Source of the DNA: an uncultured bacterium | GTDB taxonomy: Bacteria > Actinomycetota > Coriobacteriia > Coriobacteriales > Coriobacteriaceae | Length of the DNA stretch: 30,932 nucleotides | NCBI GenBank assembly: GCA_905215445.1 | Contig: CAJMPZ010000024.1 | Location: 1-30,932, forward strand | Direction: 5' to 3' | Shown here: piece after piece, positions 1 to 7,265 of the stretch | Position numbering within the stretch: position 1 is the first letter of the stretch | Layout: each line of letters begins with the position of its first letter | Notes under the pieces: generated by a model | Seen by the model: only the letters and a program-made list of their open reading frames with translations | Told to the model about the DNA's origin: nothing | Databases searched by the model: none | Position numbers and translations under genes: made by a program

Positions 1-402
1 CTCGATCACGATAAACAGCACGCCGTACACAATGAGCGCCAGCGCCACGACGGGAGCATTGTAGAAATGCTCCTCCATCCAGTCGTTGAGCGGCAGGCCG
101 ATCGCCGCCGCAGGAATGCAACCGAGCACAATCTTGCCCCACAGCACCCAGGTGTCGTGACGGCCCTCCTTGCCCTTGCTGGGCGAGAACGGATTGAGCT
201 CATGGAAGAACAGCACACAGACGGCCAAAATGGCGCCAAGCTGAATCACGACCAGGAACATGTTCCAGAACGTCTCGCTCACGTTCATCTTGACGAACTC
301 GTCCACCAAGATCATGTGACCGGTCGACGAAACGGGCAGCCATTCGGTGATGCCCTCGACCAGGCCCATGAAGGCAGATTTTAAAAGCTCGATGATATCC
401 AA
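1..402 (-). CDS. uppP: Undecaprenyl-diphosphatase, N-terminal part (runs off the left edge)
   Basis: The first 134 residues of an UppP/BacA-type membrane enzyme, which removes one phosphate from undecaprenyl diphosphate to recycle the lipid carrier for peptidoglycan and gives bacitracin tolerance. The N-terminal signature is clear: E16-G-I-T-E20-W-L-P-V-S-S-T-G-H29, the conserved EGxTEFLPVSSTGH block with the catalytic glutamates and histidine. Two or three hydrophobic helices follow. The start is a TTG (402-400) behind a strong GAGGGGG ribosome binding site. No ATG fits, because the signature begins only 13 residues in. The frame is open to base 1, so the second half, with the PGxSRS motif, is outside the window. 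The family is certain; only the exact start is inferred. Confidence 0.93.
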   Translation of the reverse strand, partial: MDIIELLKSAFMGLVEGITEWLPVSSTGHMILVDEFVKMNVSETFWNMFLVVIQLGAILAVCVLFFHELNPFSPSKGKEGRHDTWVLWGKIVLGCIPAAAIGLPLNDWMEEHFYNAPVVALALIVYGVLFIVIE

Positions 403-554
403 AGGGACCCCCTCGTTAGACACCCGCCGATATTGTTCTGCGGACGGTGCGGGCGATGTCCCATTATCAACCGTTGGCGGCGCGCCTGCGCCTACCCTTA
501 CCAAAAAACTCGCCCGTTCACAGAATTGCGAGCGGTCAAACCCAAATCCTTGGG

Positions 555-560
555 TATAAC
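555..560 (+). promoter_or_regulatory. Possible -10 box upstream of the universal stress gene
   Basis: TATAAC about 90 bases before the usp start. No good -35 hexamer lies at 16-18 bases, so this is a weak candidate. The rest of 403-650 shows no gene. Confidence 0.3.
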
Positions 561-650
561 TGCAACAAGATAAAGTGTCCGGCGGCCAACGCGCCCGCGC
601 CCGCCCGATGCACGAGCCCCGCGCCCGTGCGATAGACCAAGGAGGAAACC

Positions 651-1088
651 ATGAACGAGGGCTACACCAAGGTATTTGTTTCACTCGACGGTACTGAACA
701 GCAGGATTTTGTGCTCGCACGCGCCATCAAGGTCGCCGCGAACAACGGCGCCAAGCTAATCATCGGCCACGTTATCGATTCCACGGCGCTCGAGAGCGCC
801 GGTTCCTATCCGGTCGATCTGGTCAACGGCCTAGAGGAGGCATTTAAGAACTCCATCGCCAAGCAGCTCGAAGAGGCCAAGGCCAATCCCGATATTCCCG
901 AGGTCGAGGTCATGATTCGCGCCGGCCGTATTCGTGAGACGCTCAAAGACGAGATGCTCGACGTGGTCAAGCCCGACCTGGTGCTCTGCGGCGCCCGCGG
1001 CCTGTCCTCGATCAAGTACGCGCTCCTGGGTTCGATTTCGACGTTCCTGCTGCGCAATACGGACTGCGACATTTTGGTCGTGAAGTAG
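651..1088 (+). CDS. Universal stress protein, UspA family
   Basis: A 145-residue single-domain Usp protein, the usual length for the family. The N-terminal strand (YTKVFVSLDGTE) and the C-terminal ATP-binding signature G114-x2-G117-x9-G127-S128 are intact, so it probably belongs to the ATP-binding UspA/MJ0577 branch. It is cytosolic; members bind ATP and help survival in stress or growth arrest, but the precise job is not predictable. The start is set by AAGGAGG seven bases before the ATG. The gene stands alone: uppP diverges on the left, and a strong terminator at 1235 separates it from the convergent sensor kinase on the right. Confidence 0.93.
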   Translation: MNEGYTKVFVSLDGTEQQDFVLARAIKVAANNGAKLIIGHVIDSTALESAGSYPVDLVNGLEEAFKNSIAKQLEEAKANPDIPEVEVMIRAGRIRETLKDEMLDVVKPDLVLCGARGLSSIKYALLGSISTFLLRNTDCDILVVK

Positions 1089-1234
1089 CGTTGCTCCCAC
1101 CGGCCGCGGGGCCTGCGGGGTTTCCACGGGCACGTCCTCGCCGCGTTGCGGCTGCGGGATGTGCCCTTAGGAAACCCCTCCCGGCCCCGCGGCCTTCGCA
1201 GCCTTACTTCAGCGAGTTGGCTGATAAAAGATGG

Positions 1235-1275
1235 CGTGCCGCCCCGTTTGGGGCGGCACGTTTTGTTTGGGCTGC
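1235..1275 (+). terminator. Rho-independent terminator after the universal stress gene
   Basis: A perfect 11-base-pair stem (CGTGCCGCCCC / GGGGCGGCACG, 1235-1245 and 1250-1260) with a GTTT loop, followed directly by TTTTGTTT. Confidence 0.85.
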
Positions 1276-1313
1276 ACGTTTTTGTTTTGGGAGATCCATT
1301 TGAGCCTCATAGT

Positions 1314-1374
1314 TATGTTCACGTTCGGGAACATAACGCCAGTTGCCTTAGCTAAGTTCACGTTCGGGAACATA
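1314..1374. repeat. Pair of direct repeats, each a small palindrome
   Basis: GTTCACGTTCGGGAACATA occurs at 1317-1335 and again at 1356-1374. Each copy is an inverted repeat (GTTC-N8-GAAC), and the first extends to TATGTTC-N8-GAACATA (1314-1335). They lie between the usp terminator and the stop codon of the sensor kinase. Confidence 0.8.
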
Positions 1375-1400
1375 GCCGTCCGTAGCGCAAGACGGCCCGG

Positions 1401-2444
1401 CTACTCAAAGTATTGGAACTTGTTCGTCGAGAAGGCGAACGTTACGACAAAGCCTTCGCCGGAGTCGGATGCCGCCGTGACGTCGACGCCCATCTTGGAG
1501 CATAGGCGCGCCACCAGGTAGAGGCCGATGCCCGTTGCGCGCTTGGTGGTGCGGCCGTTGTCGCCGGTAAAGCCCTTCTCGAACACGCGCGGCAGGTCGG
1601 CCGCGCTCACGCCGCAGCCGTTGTCCGCGACAGTGAGCTCGATGCGTTCGCTCGCCAAGCCCTCGTCCAGCAATGCGCCCGAAAACACGATCTTCGCGCC
1701 GTCCTCGCGCGCATATTTAATGCTGTTCTGGATGAGCTGACCTAAGATGAACTCCAGCCACTTCTCGTCGGTAAAGACCTCGAAGTCGAGGTTCTCGCAC
1801 ACCGGAGCCACGTGCGCCGCAATGAGCTCGCGCGCGTTGGCCTTAATCGCACCCGTCACCAAGGTCTTAAGGTCCCAGCGGCGAATCAGGTAGTCGCGCT
1901 CCACGACTTCCGAGCGCGCGTAGTACAGCGCCTGGTCGATATGGCGTTCCACGCGAGCCAACTCGCGACCCAGGTCATCGACACGTGTTGGGTCATCTGC
2001 GCCGCCGTCGAGGTTTTCCAGAATCAGGTGAGCCGCCGCCAGGGGCAGCTTGGCCTCGTGGACCCAGCTCTCGATATAGTCGCGATAGTCTTCGGTCTGA
2101 CGCCGGCCCTCGGCAACCTCGTCGCAGGCGGCTTTGCCCACCCGGCACAGGACCTCGTACTCGAGCTCGCCCTCGGCATAGGTTGGGCATTGCACCATCT
2201 CCTGCACCCATGCGGGACTCTCGAGCTCCTCAGCCGCGCGCTCCAACTGACGCAGAAAACGGCGACGGCGAGCGTACTCGATCACGATGCCGAGCATACC
2301 GAAGATAAAGGACACGCCAACCGCCACGACCACGATAGAAACGGGTGCGCCGGCGACCGTCAGCACAAAGCAGCTCAGCAGCACGCCGCACGTCCACACG
2401 GCGACGGGAAGCAGTGCATCTTTAAAGAACTTGCCAAACGACAT
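1401..2444 (-). CDS. Sensor histidine kinase, BceS-like intramembrane-sensing type
   Basis: A 347-residue kinase with two adjacent membrane helices (about 10-32 and 34-56) and almost no extracytoplasmic loop between them, as in BceS-type intramembrane-sensing kinases. The phosphoacceptor is H129 in WVHEAKLP. The ATPase lobe has the N box (N240-SIKYA), D274-N-G-C-G and the F box (VFEKGFTG), ending with GIGLYL. It presumably phosphorylates the regulator encoded just upstream, whose stop lies 9 bases before this start. BceRS systems usually sit beside an ABC transporter for antimicrobial peptides; none is visible here, so the stimulus is unknown. The C-terminus ends soon after the catalytic domain. 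Confidence 0.9.
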   Translation of the reverse strand: MSFGKFFKDALLPVAVWTCGVLLSCFVLTVAGAPVSIVVVAVGVSFIFGMLGIVIEYARRRRFLRQLERAAEELESPAWVQEMVQCPTYAEGELEYEVLCRVGKAACDEVAEGRRQTEDYRDYIESWVHEAKLPLAAAHLILENLDGGADDPTRVDDLGRELARVERHIDQALYYARSEVVERDYLIRRWDLKTLVTGAIKANARELIAAHVAPVCENLDFEVFTDEKWLEFILGQLIQNSIKYAREDGAKIVFSGALLDEGLASERIELTVADNGCGVSAADLPRVFEKGFTGDNGRTTKRATGIGLYLVARLCSKMGVDVTAASDSGEGFVVTFAFSTNKFQYFE

Positions 2445-2453
2445 AGCCGGCCC

Positions 2454-3125
2454 CTAGACCGAATAGCCTTGGCCGCGATGCGTCGTCAAATACCCCTTGA
2501 TGCCGATTTTTTCGAGCGTGGTGCGCAGGCGGTTGATGTTGACGGTGAGCGTATTGTCGTCCACGAAGGCGTCGGAGTCCCACAGGTCCTGCATGATGGC
2601 CGAGCGCGAGACGATCTTGCCCGCGCGGCTCAGGAGCAGCGAGAGAATGCGCAGCTCATTTTTGGTGAGCTCGGTGCTGTCGCCGGTCGCCGTGTTGGTG
2701 ACCATAGAGCGGGCGAGGTCGAGCTCCAGCCCCTTGTGGACGAGCGTGCTGCGCTCGCCTGACGCCGCGGTGCGACGCAGCAGTGCGTTGATGCGCGCCA
2801 CGAGCACGCGCGCGCTATAGGGCTTGGGAACAAAGTCGTCCGCGCCGAGCGTCATGGCCATGACCTCGTCGATCTCGGTCGTGCGCGAGGTGAGGACGAT
2901 GATGGGGACCTCGGATTCGCGGCGAACCTCGTGGCAGATATGCTGGCCGTCCTTGACGGGAAGCGTGAGGTCGAGCAGCACCAGGTCGGGCGCGGCGGCG
3001 AGAATATCGCGCGAGACATGCTCGAACGATTCGCAGGCCTCGATTTCAAACCCGGCGCGGGCAAGGATGTCGACAAGCTCACGACGAATGGGCTCGTCGT
3101 CCTCAACGATATAGATTAGCGCCAT
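2454..3125 (-). CDS. Response regulator, OmpR/BceR-like
   Basis: A 223-residue two-domain regulator. The receiver carries the acidic pocket E8-D9-D10, the phosphorylation site D52, T79 and K101 (VPKPYS). The C-terminal winged helix is complete (LTKNELRILSLLL, and a DNTLTVNINRLR recognition region ending in RGQGYSV). I chose the ATG at 3125 because GAGGGGAG lies eight bases ahead of it. A longer frame back to 3248 adds 41 residues with no family similarity. It forms an operon with the kinase downstream. It is expected to bind DNA near resistance or envelope genes, but no target is evident. Confidence 0.92.
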   Translation of the reverse strand: MALIYIVEDDEPIRRELVDILARAGFEIEACESFEHVSRDILAAAPDLVLLDLTLPVKDGQHICHEVRRESEVPIIVLTSRTTEIDEVMAMTLGADDFVPKPYSARVLVARINALLRRTAASGERSTLVHKGLELDLARSMVTNTATGDSTELTKNELRILSLLLSRAGKIVSRSAIMQDLWDSDAFVDDNTLTVNINRLRTTLEKIGIKGYLTTHRGQGYSV

Positions 3126-3304
3126 GGATTCCGCTCCCCTCTTGATTGTCTTGCCACCATTATGGCTGCGAAACTGCAGGTGCGCGCCACGCACATCGCC
3201 AAGGTGACAGAACTGTTCGCGAGCGGGGGCGTTTTGTCCGCCTCGCACTCGCAGCGGTGGCGGGAACCAAAATGATTCTTTAATCCCCGTCCCAGAAAAA
3301 TCAC

Positions 3305-4036
3305 TTAGCGGCGGGCGCGAAGCTTTTCGTAGCCGTCGGCAAAGAAGGCGACCGTCGCGGCATCAGACTCGGCGGCGTCGGCGTCGGCGGCAGGCACCAC
3401 GCCGTGCTCGTCGCTTACCAGGAACAAGGCGCCCTTGAGCTGTGCGGGAATGTCTACGCGCGTGACCGGGATGCCCTTGGTCTGGGCCAGCTGCTCTATG
3501 AGCGTCGCCGTGCCACACAGGCACTCGTCCGCCGGCGCCACAAAGGCCAGCTCGCCGTTGTTGACGGCAGCGAGCAGCTCGGGCGCCACGCCGGTTTCGT
3601 CGGCCTCGGAGCGGGCCTCGGCGGAGCGGGCACGCAGCGCCTTGGCCGAAGTATCGGCCAGCGGCGCGTACTCACCCACCGTCATGGCGGCATTGCCGTT
3701 AACGTCGATCACCAGCATGAGCACGCCGTCGTGCGCGGTGTAATCGCCCTCGGCAAGCGACCACTCAACGTGCTGCTTAGCCCAGCTGAGCATGTTATGG
3801 GTGAGCGCCTCGCCCTGCACCAGGCGCTCGGACAGTGCGCGAATGTGGCGGTTGAGCATGGGCACCTTTTTGTTGGACATGCGCCAACGGCAGACAAGCG
3901 CGGGCTTGTCGAGCGTAAACTTCTCGACCGCCTCCTGATTGGCGCAAAAGTCCTCGTACGCACGCTGATCCTCGGCATTGCCAAACAGCTCGGCATCATC
4001 AATCTGGGGCATGGTCATACCTTTCGTGTTAGTCAT
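3305..4036 (-). CDS. Unrecognised soluble protein, 243 residues
   Basis: I do not recognise the family. The reading frame has the codon pattern of its neighbours and is preceded by AGAGGAC six bases before the ATG at 4036; a second possible start lies six codons further in. The protein is acidic and Ala-rich with no membrane segment or signal peptide. The middle (about 60-110) reads like a mixed alpha/beta fold. The C-terminal part contains FVAPADECLCG and an alternation of strands and helices (GIPVTRVDIPAQ, ALFLVSDEHGVV). Similar text in the SseB/enhanced-serine-sensitivity style is a faint possibility only. It is a single gene behind a hairpin terminator. Confidence 0.75.
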   Translation of the reverse strand: MTNTKGMTMPQIDDAELFGNAEDQRAYEDFCANQEAVEKFTLDKPALVCRWRMSNKKVPMLNRHIRALSERLVQGEALTHNMLSWAKQHVEWSLAEGDYTAHDGVLMLVIDVNGNAAMTVGEYAPLADTSAKALRARSAEARSEADETGVAPELLAAVNNGELAFVAPADECLCGTATLIEQLAQTKGIPVTRVDIPAQLKGALFLVSDEHGVVPAADADAAESDAATVAFFADGYEKLRARR

Positions 4037-4052
4037 TCCGTCCTCTTATACC

Positions 4053-4088
4053 AAAAAGACGGCCCTCCAAACGGAGCGACCGTCTTTT
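4053..4088 (-). terminator. Hairpin terminator, probably for purH; bidirectional in form
   Basis: AAAAGACGG and CCGTCTTTT arms close a stem that continues as CGCTCC/GGAG around a GTTT loop. A tracts on one side and T tracts on the other let it work on either strand. It lies downstream of purH and just before the start of the 243-residue gene. Confidence 0.65.
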
Positions 4089-4210
4089 GCAGAGATAATT
4101 TTAGAAGCGAGGCGGTCCAAGGGACGAGATAACATCCCATCCTCCCCAGTCAACCTAACAGGTCGGCGAGGGTTGCCCAGGTGCCGCAGATTGCCGTGAA
4201 AGAGGAGCGA

Positions 4211-4228
4211 CGCGTACTTGGGTACGCG
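4211..4228. repeat. Small palindrome downstream of purH
   Basis: GCGTAC-TTGG-GTACGC sits in the 198-base gap between the terminator and the purH stop. The surrounding GAGCGACG...CGAGCGACG text is also loosely repeated. No gene is seen in 4089-4286. Confidence 0.5.
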
Positions 4229-4286
4229 AGCGACGAATGAGCGGCAAGGTGCGGTGGTTGGGCAAGCCGCAGCGCCACCTCCCTAC

Positions 4287-5894
4287 TTAATGGCGGAAGT
4301 GGCGGGCACCCGTGAAAACCATCGCAATATTGTGCTCGTTGCAGGCCTGGATGCTCTCGTCGTCGCGCTTGGAGCCGCCGGGCTGGATGATGCAGGTCAC
4401 GCCATGCTCGGCAAGCACGTCGACGTTGTCGCGGAACGGGAAGAACGCGTCGCTTGCGCAGGCAAAGCCGCCCTTTTCCACGTCCTCGCGCTCGCAGAAG
4501 TCCTCGGCACGCTCGCAGGCCAGCAACGCGGAATCCACGCGGTTGGGCTGACCGGGGCCCATACCAATGCCGGCCTTGCCCTTGGAGACCAGGATGGCGT
4601 TGGACTTAACGCCCTTGCAAACCTTCCAGGCAAACTCAAGCTCGGCCATCTCGGCGTCGGTGGGCTTGCGGTCGGTGGGGAACGTAAAGGTCGCGGGATC
4701 CTCGGTCACGTGGTCAACTTCCTGCACCAGCATGCCGCCGTCGATGGAGCGCAGCTCCACCTGGGCGCCGTGGTCCACGCCGCCGGTAGCCAGCACGCGC
4801 AGGTTGGGACGCTTAGCCATGCGTTCGAGTGCCTCATCGGTGTAGCTCGGGGCGATGATGACCTCGACGAACTGCTTGTTCCGATCGGCAAAGTGCTCAA
4901 CCAGCTCAAAGGGAACCTCGCGGTTGCAGGCGATGATGCCGCCGAAGGCGCTCTTGGGATCGCAGGCGAAGGCGCGGTCGTAAGCGGACGTAATGTCCTC
5001 GGCAACGGCGGAGCCGCAGGGGTTCTGGTGCTTGAGGATCACGCAGGCAGGCTCGTCGAACTCGCGGACCAGGTTCCAAGCGGCATCGGCATCCAGATAG
5101 TTATTGTAGCTGAGCGGCTTGCCCTGGATCTGCTCGGAGCCCACGAGCGGAAACTGCGAGCTCGCGGTGTTCTCGCAACCCTCGGCAAAGCGGTAGACCG
5201 TAGCCTTCTGCTGAGGATTCTCGCCATAGCGCAGGTCGTCGACCTTCTCCAGCGAAATCTCGAGCTTGGCAGAGGTATCCGCCACGTCACTTGCCTGGGC
5301 GGCAAGCCAACGGGAGATAGCCGTGTCGTAGGCGGCGGTGGTCTGGTAGACCTTCACCTGCAGGCGACGACGGGTGGAAAGCGTGGTGCAACCGCCGGTC
5401 TCGTGCATCTCGGCCAGGACGGCGTCGTAGTCGGCCGGATCGGAGATGACGGTAACGCTCGTGGCGTTCTTGGCAGCAGAGCGCAGCATGGAGGGACCGC
5501 CGATGTCGATGTGCTCGATGGCATCCGCGAAGGTGACCTCGGGGTTGGCAACGGTCTTCTCGAACTCGTACAGGTTGACGACGACCAGGTCGATCAGCTT
5601 AATGCCGTGCTGAGCGGCCTCCTGCATGTGCTGCTCGGAATCGCGGCGGGCCAGCAGCGCGCCGTGAACCTTGGGGTGCAGGGTCTTAACGCGGCCGTCC
5701 ATCATCTCGGGATAGCCCGTGAACTCCTCGATGGGGGTTACGGGAACGCCCGCGTCCTCGATGGCACGAGCCGTGCCGCCCGTAGAGATGATCTCGACGC
5801 CAAAGTCATCGACCAGCGTCCGTGCGAAATCGACGACGCCCGTCTTATCGGTAACCGAGATCAACGCGCGTGCGATCTTCACATCAGATCCCAT
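4287..5894 (-). CDS. purH: Bifunctional AICAR formyltransferase / IMP cyclohydrolase
   Basis: A 535-residue PurH that catalyses the last two steps of IMP synthesis: formylation of AICAR by 10-formyl-tetrahydrofolate, then ring closure. The N-terminal cyclohydrolase domain shows ALISVTDKTG, STGGTA and GRVKTLHPKVHG. The C-terminal transformylase shows LRYGENPQQ, the catalytic pair K288-H289 in KHQNPCG, SAFGG, IQPGGSKRDDE and the family's usual RHF ending. The length is normal (510-540). AGGAGG five bases before the ATG fixes the start. It is the only purine gene in the window, so it is not in a pur operon here. The GNAT gene diverges upstream. Confidence 0.98.
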   Translation of the reverse strand: MGSDVKIARALISVTDKTGVVDFARTLVDDFGVEIISTGGTARAIEDAGVPVTPIEEFTGYPEMMDGRVKTLHPKVHGALLARRDSEQHMQEAAQHGIKLIDLVVVNLYEFEKTVANPEVTFADAIEHIDIGGPSMLRSAAKNATSVTVISDPADYDAVLAEMHETGGCTTLSTRRRLQVKVYQTTAAYDTAISRWLAAQASDVADTSAKLEISLEKVDDLRYGENPQQKATVYRFAEGCENTASSQFPLVGSEQIQGKPLSYNNYLDADAAWNLVREFDEPACVILKHQNPCGSAVAEDITSAYDRAFACDPKSAFGGIIACNREVPFELVEHFADRNKQFVEVIIAPSYTDEALERMAKRPNLRVLATGGVDHGAQVELRSIDGGMLVQEVDHVTEDPATFTFPTDRKPTDAEMAELEFAWKVCKGVKSNAILVSKGKAGIGMGPGQPNRVDSALLACERAEDFCEREDVEKGGFACASDAFFPFRDNVDVLAEHGVTCIIQPGGSKRDDESIQACNEHNIAMVFTGARHFRH

Positions 5895-6171
5895 GCAGTC
5901 CTCCTGTCTGGTACGCCGCCGTGCTCTGTGAGTCGGTGATACGTCGATCTGCAGCGCTCGCGCAGCGGCATTGAAAATACTGATTTAATGTAGCGCATCG
6001 AGCGCGTCGATGCACCCCGCAACGGTCGCATGTGCAGAAAAAGCTTGCGAGCGGAGGGCATGGGCGCAGCACCGGGCGCGGTGAGTTCATGGAACACAGG
6101 GGCACCATAATTAGATGCCAATGGCGTGGTAGAACTGTGCTCGATATGCATCCGCAAAAGAAAGAGGCACT

Positions 6172-6813
6172 ATGGTCTCGCGGGTTCTCTACCGACCGTT
6201 TGACACCGAAGACTTCGACGCCATCGCGCTGATTCTGCAGCAGCTTTGGCATAACAATTCGGATAACGATGAGTACAACCGCCTTGAGGCCGCGTGCGAC
6301 CTTGCCTACTGCCTTTCGTCGTCGACGTTTTCGCAGGTTGCGGTGATTGACGGTCAGGCGCGTGGCATTTCGCTCGCGCGTGCGGGACAGAGCTCCGGCG
6401 CCACCGTTAAGGAACATTGGATGGATACCGAACGCGCGCTGCTATCGCAGATGCGTGAGCTGGAGCCCGATGCCTGCGCCGAGTATCTCTCGTTTGTACG
6501 CGCAACCATCCGAACCAACAACCGTCTGCTCGAGAGCAGCCCGTTGCCGCACGACAACGAGGTCACGCTGCTTGCCGTGGATCGCGATGTCCATGGCCTG
6601 GGCGTTGGCACGGTTCTGCTCGATGCCGCAGTCTCGCACCTGTCCTCGCTTGGAGCGACGAGGGCGCACCTGTACACCGACTCCAACTGCTCGTGGAAGT
6701 TCTACGAGTTGCACGGCTTTAAGCGCACGGCCACGCACCGCGCCAACCGCGAAGAGCGCCGCCACGCCATGCCGCGCGAAAGCTTCCTCTACGAACTCGA
6801 TCTAACAGCCTAG
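6172..6813 (+). CDS. GNAT family N-acetyltransferase
   Basis: A 213-residue protein with the GNAT acetyl-CoA fold. Motif A is VTLLAVDRDVHGLGVGT followed by a helix (about 132-160), with the pyrophosphate-binding R/Q-x-x-G-x-G/A written here as H-G-L-G-V-G. Motif B is DSNCSWKFYELHGFKR (about 176-192), the usual end of the fold. The N-terminal 120 residues are longer than in minimal GNATs and may shape the substrate pocket. AAGAGG lies five bases before the ATG. The substrate is unknown; targets in the family include proteins, amines and antibiotics. It is monocistronic and diverges from purH. Confidence 0.9.
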   Translation: MVSRVLYRPFDTEDFDAIALILQQLWHNNSDNDEYNRLEAACDLAYCLSSSTFSQVAVIDGQARGISLARAGQSSGATVKEHWMDTERALLSQMRELEPDACAEYLSFVRATIRTNNRLLESSPLPHDNEVTLLAVDRDVHGLGVGTVLLDAAVSHLSSLGATRAHLYTDSNCSWKFYELHGFKRTATHRANREERRHAMPRESFLYELDLTA

Positions 6814-6830
6814 CCCAAGCAGCCACACCT

Positions 6831-6898
6831 AGTCATTTAAGAACGTCCCCAATGACTGATCCCCAACAACTAGTCATTTAAGTCTGTCCCTAATGAGT
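6831..6898. repeat. Two tandem 27-base palindromic repeats
   Basis: Units at 6831-6857 and 6872-6898, 41 bases apart. Each has AGTCATT at one end and AATGA(C/G)T at the other around a GTCCC core. Read on the minus strand, the first unit contains GGGGACGTTCTT, almost the same core as the repeat at 9326. Confidence 0.75.
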
Positions 6899-6919
6899 GG
6901 CCTAGGGGGTTTGTAGATA

Positions 6920-7155
6920 GCCGTGGTCAAAATACATCAAATATGAGTACTGTTACCTTTTTAGTAGCAGCGATTCGGGGCATTTTTGATGCTTATAGGC
7001 ATGACGACCAGCTGCACGAGCTGACGTAACTCCCCAAATGTTCAATAAAATGGGCTCCTAACGAGAAGTACTCTCATTAGGAGCCCATTATTATGTGCAA
7101 ACATATGTGACCAACGCAGCAATAGTACTCATATTTGGCATTTTTTGTCCACTGC
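6920..7155. repeat. 236-base element with imperfect terminal inverted repeats
   Basis: CAAATATGAGTACT (6938-6951) is exactly inverted at 7124-7137, and similarity continues outward through GTGG(T/A)CAAAA to about 6920 and 7155. The interior holds a 28-codon open frame (6943-7029) and a long hairpin (7049-7089). The form is that of a small non-autonomous element. This and the tandem repeats fill most of the 452-base gap after the GNAT gene; I see nothing convincing in 7156-7265. Confidence 0.6.
7049..7089. terminator. Long hairpin, possible terminator
   Basis: An 18-base-pair stem (AATGGGCTCCTAACGAGA with its partner at 7072-7089) with one wobble pair and a five-base loop. T-rich sequence follows weakly on both strands. 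It could end the GNAT transcript or the DUF2207 transcript, or be part of the surrounding repeat. Confidence 0.55.
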
Positions 7156-7265
7156 CCCTTGCGCGAAGGTCCTCAGCGGAAAGTTTGACCCGTTTCGATG
7201 CACAAAAATGGGATGAATCTTCCCTGGCAACCGCCCAGAAAGATCCACCCCAAAGCAAGCGCTCG

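Noticed and set aside
4218..5939. 573-codon open frame opposite purH, and similar long frames opposite eno and the mazG region
   Set aside because: Mirror frames of high-GC coding DNA. The purH, eno and mazG frames carry complete family motifs; the opposite ones carry none.
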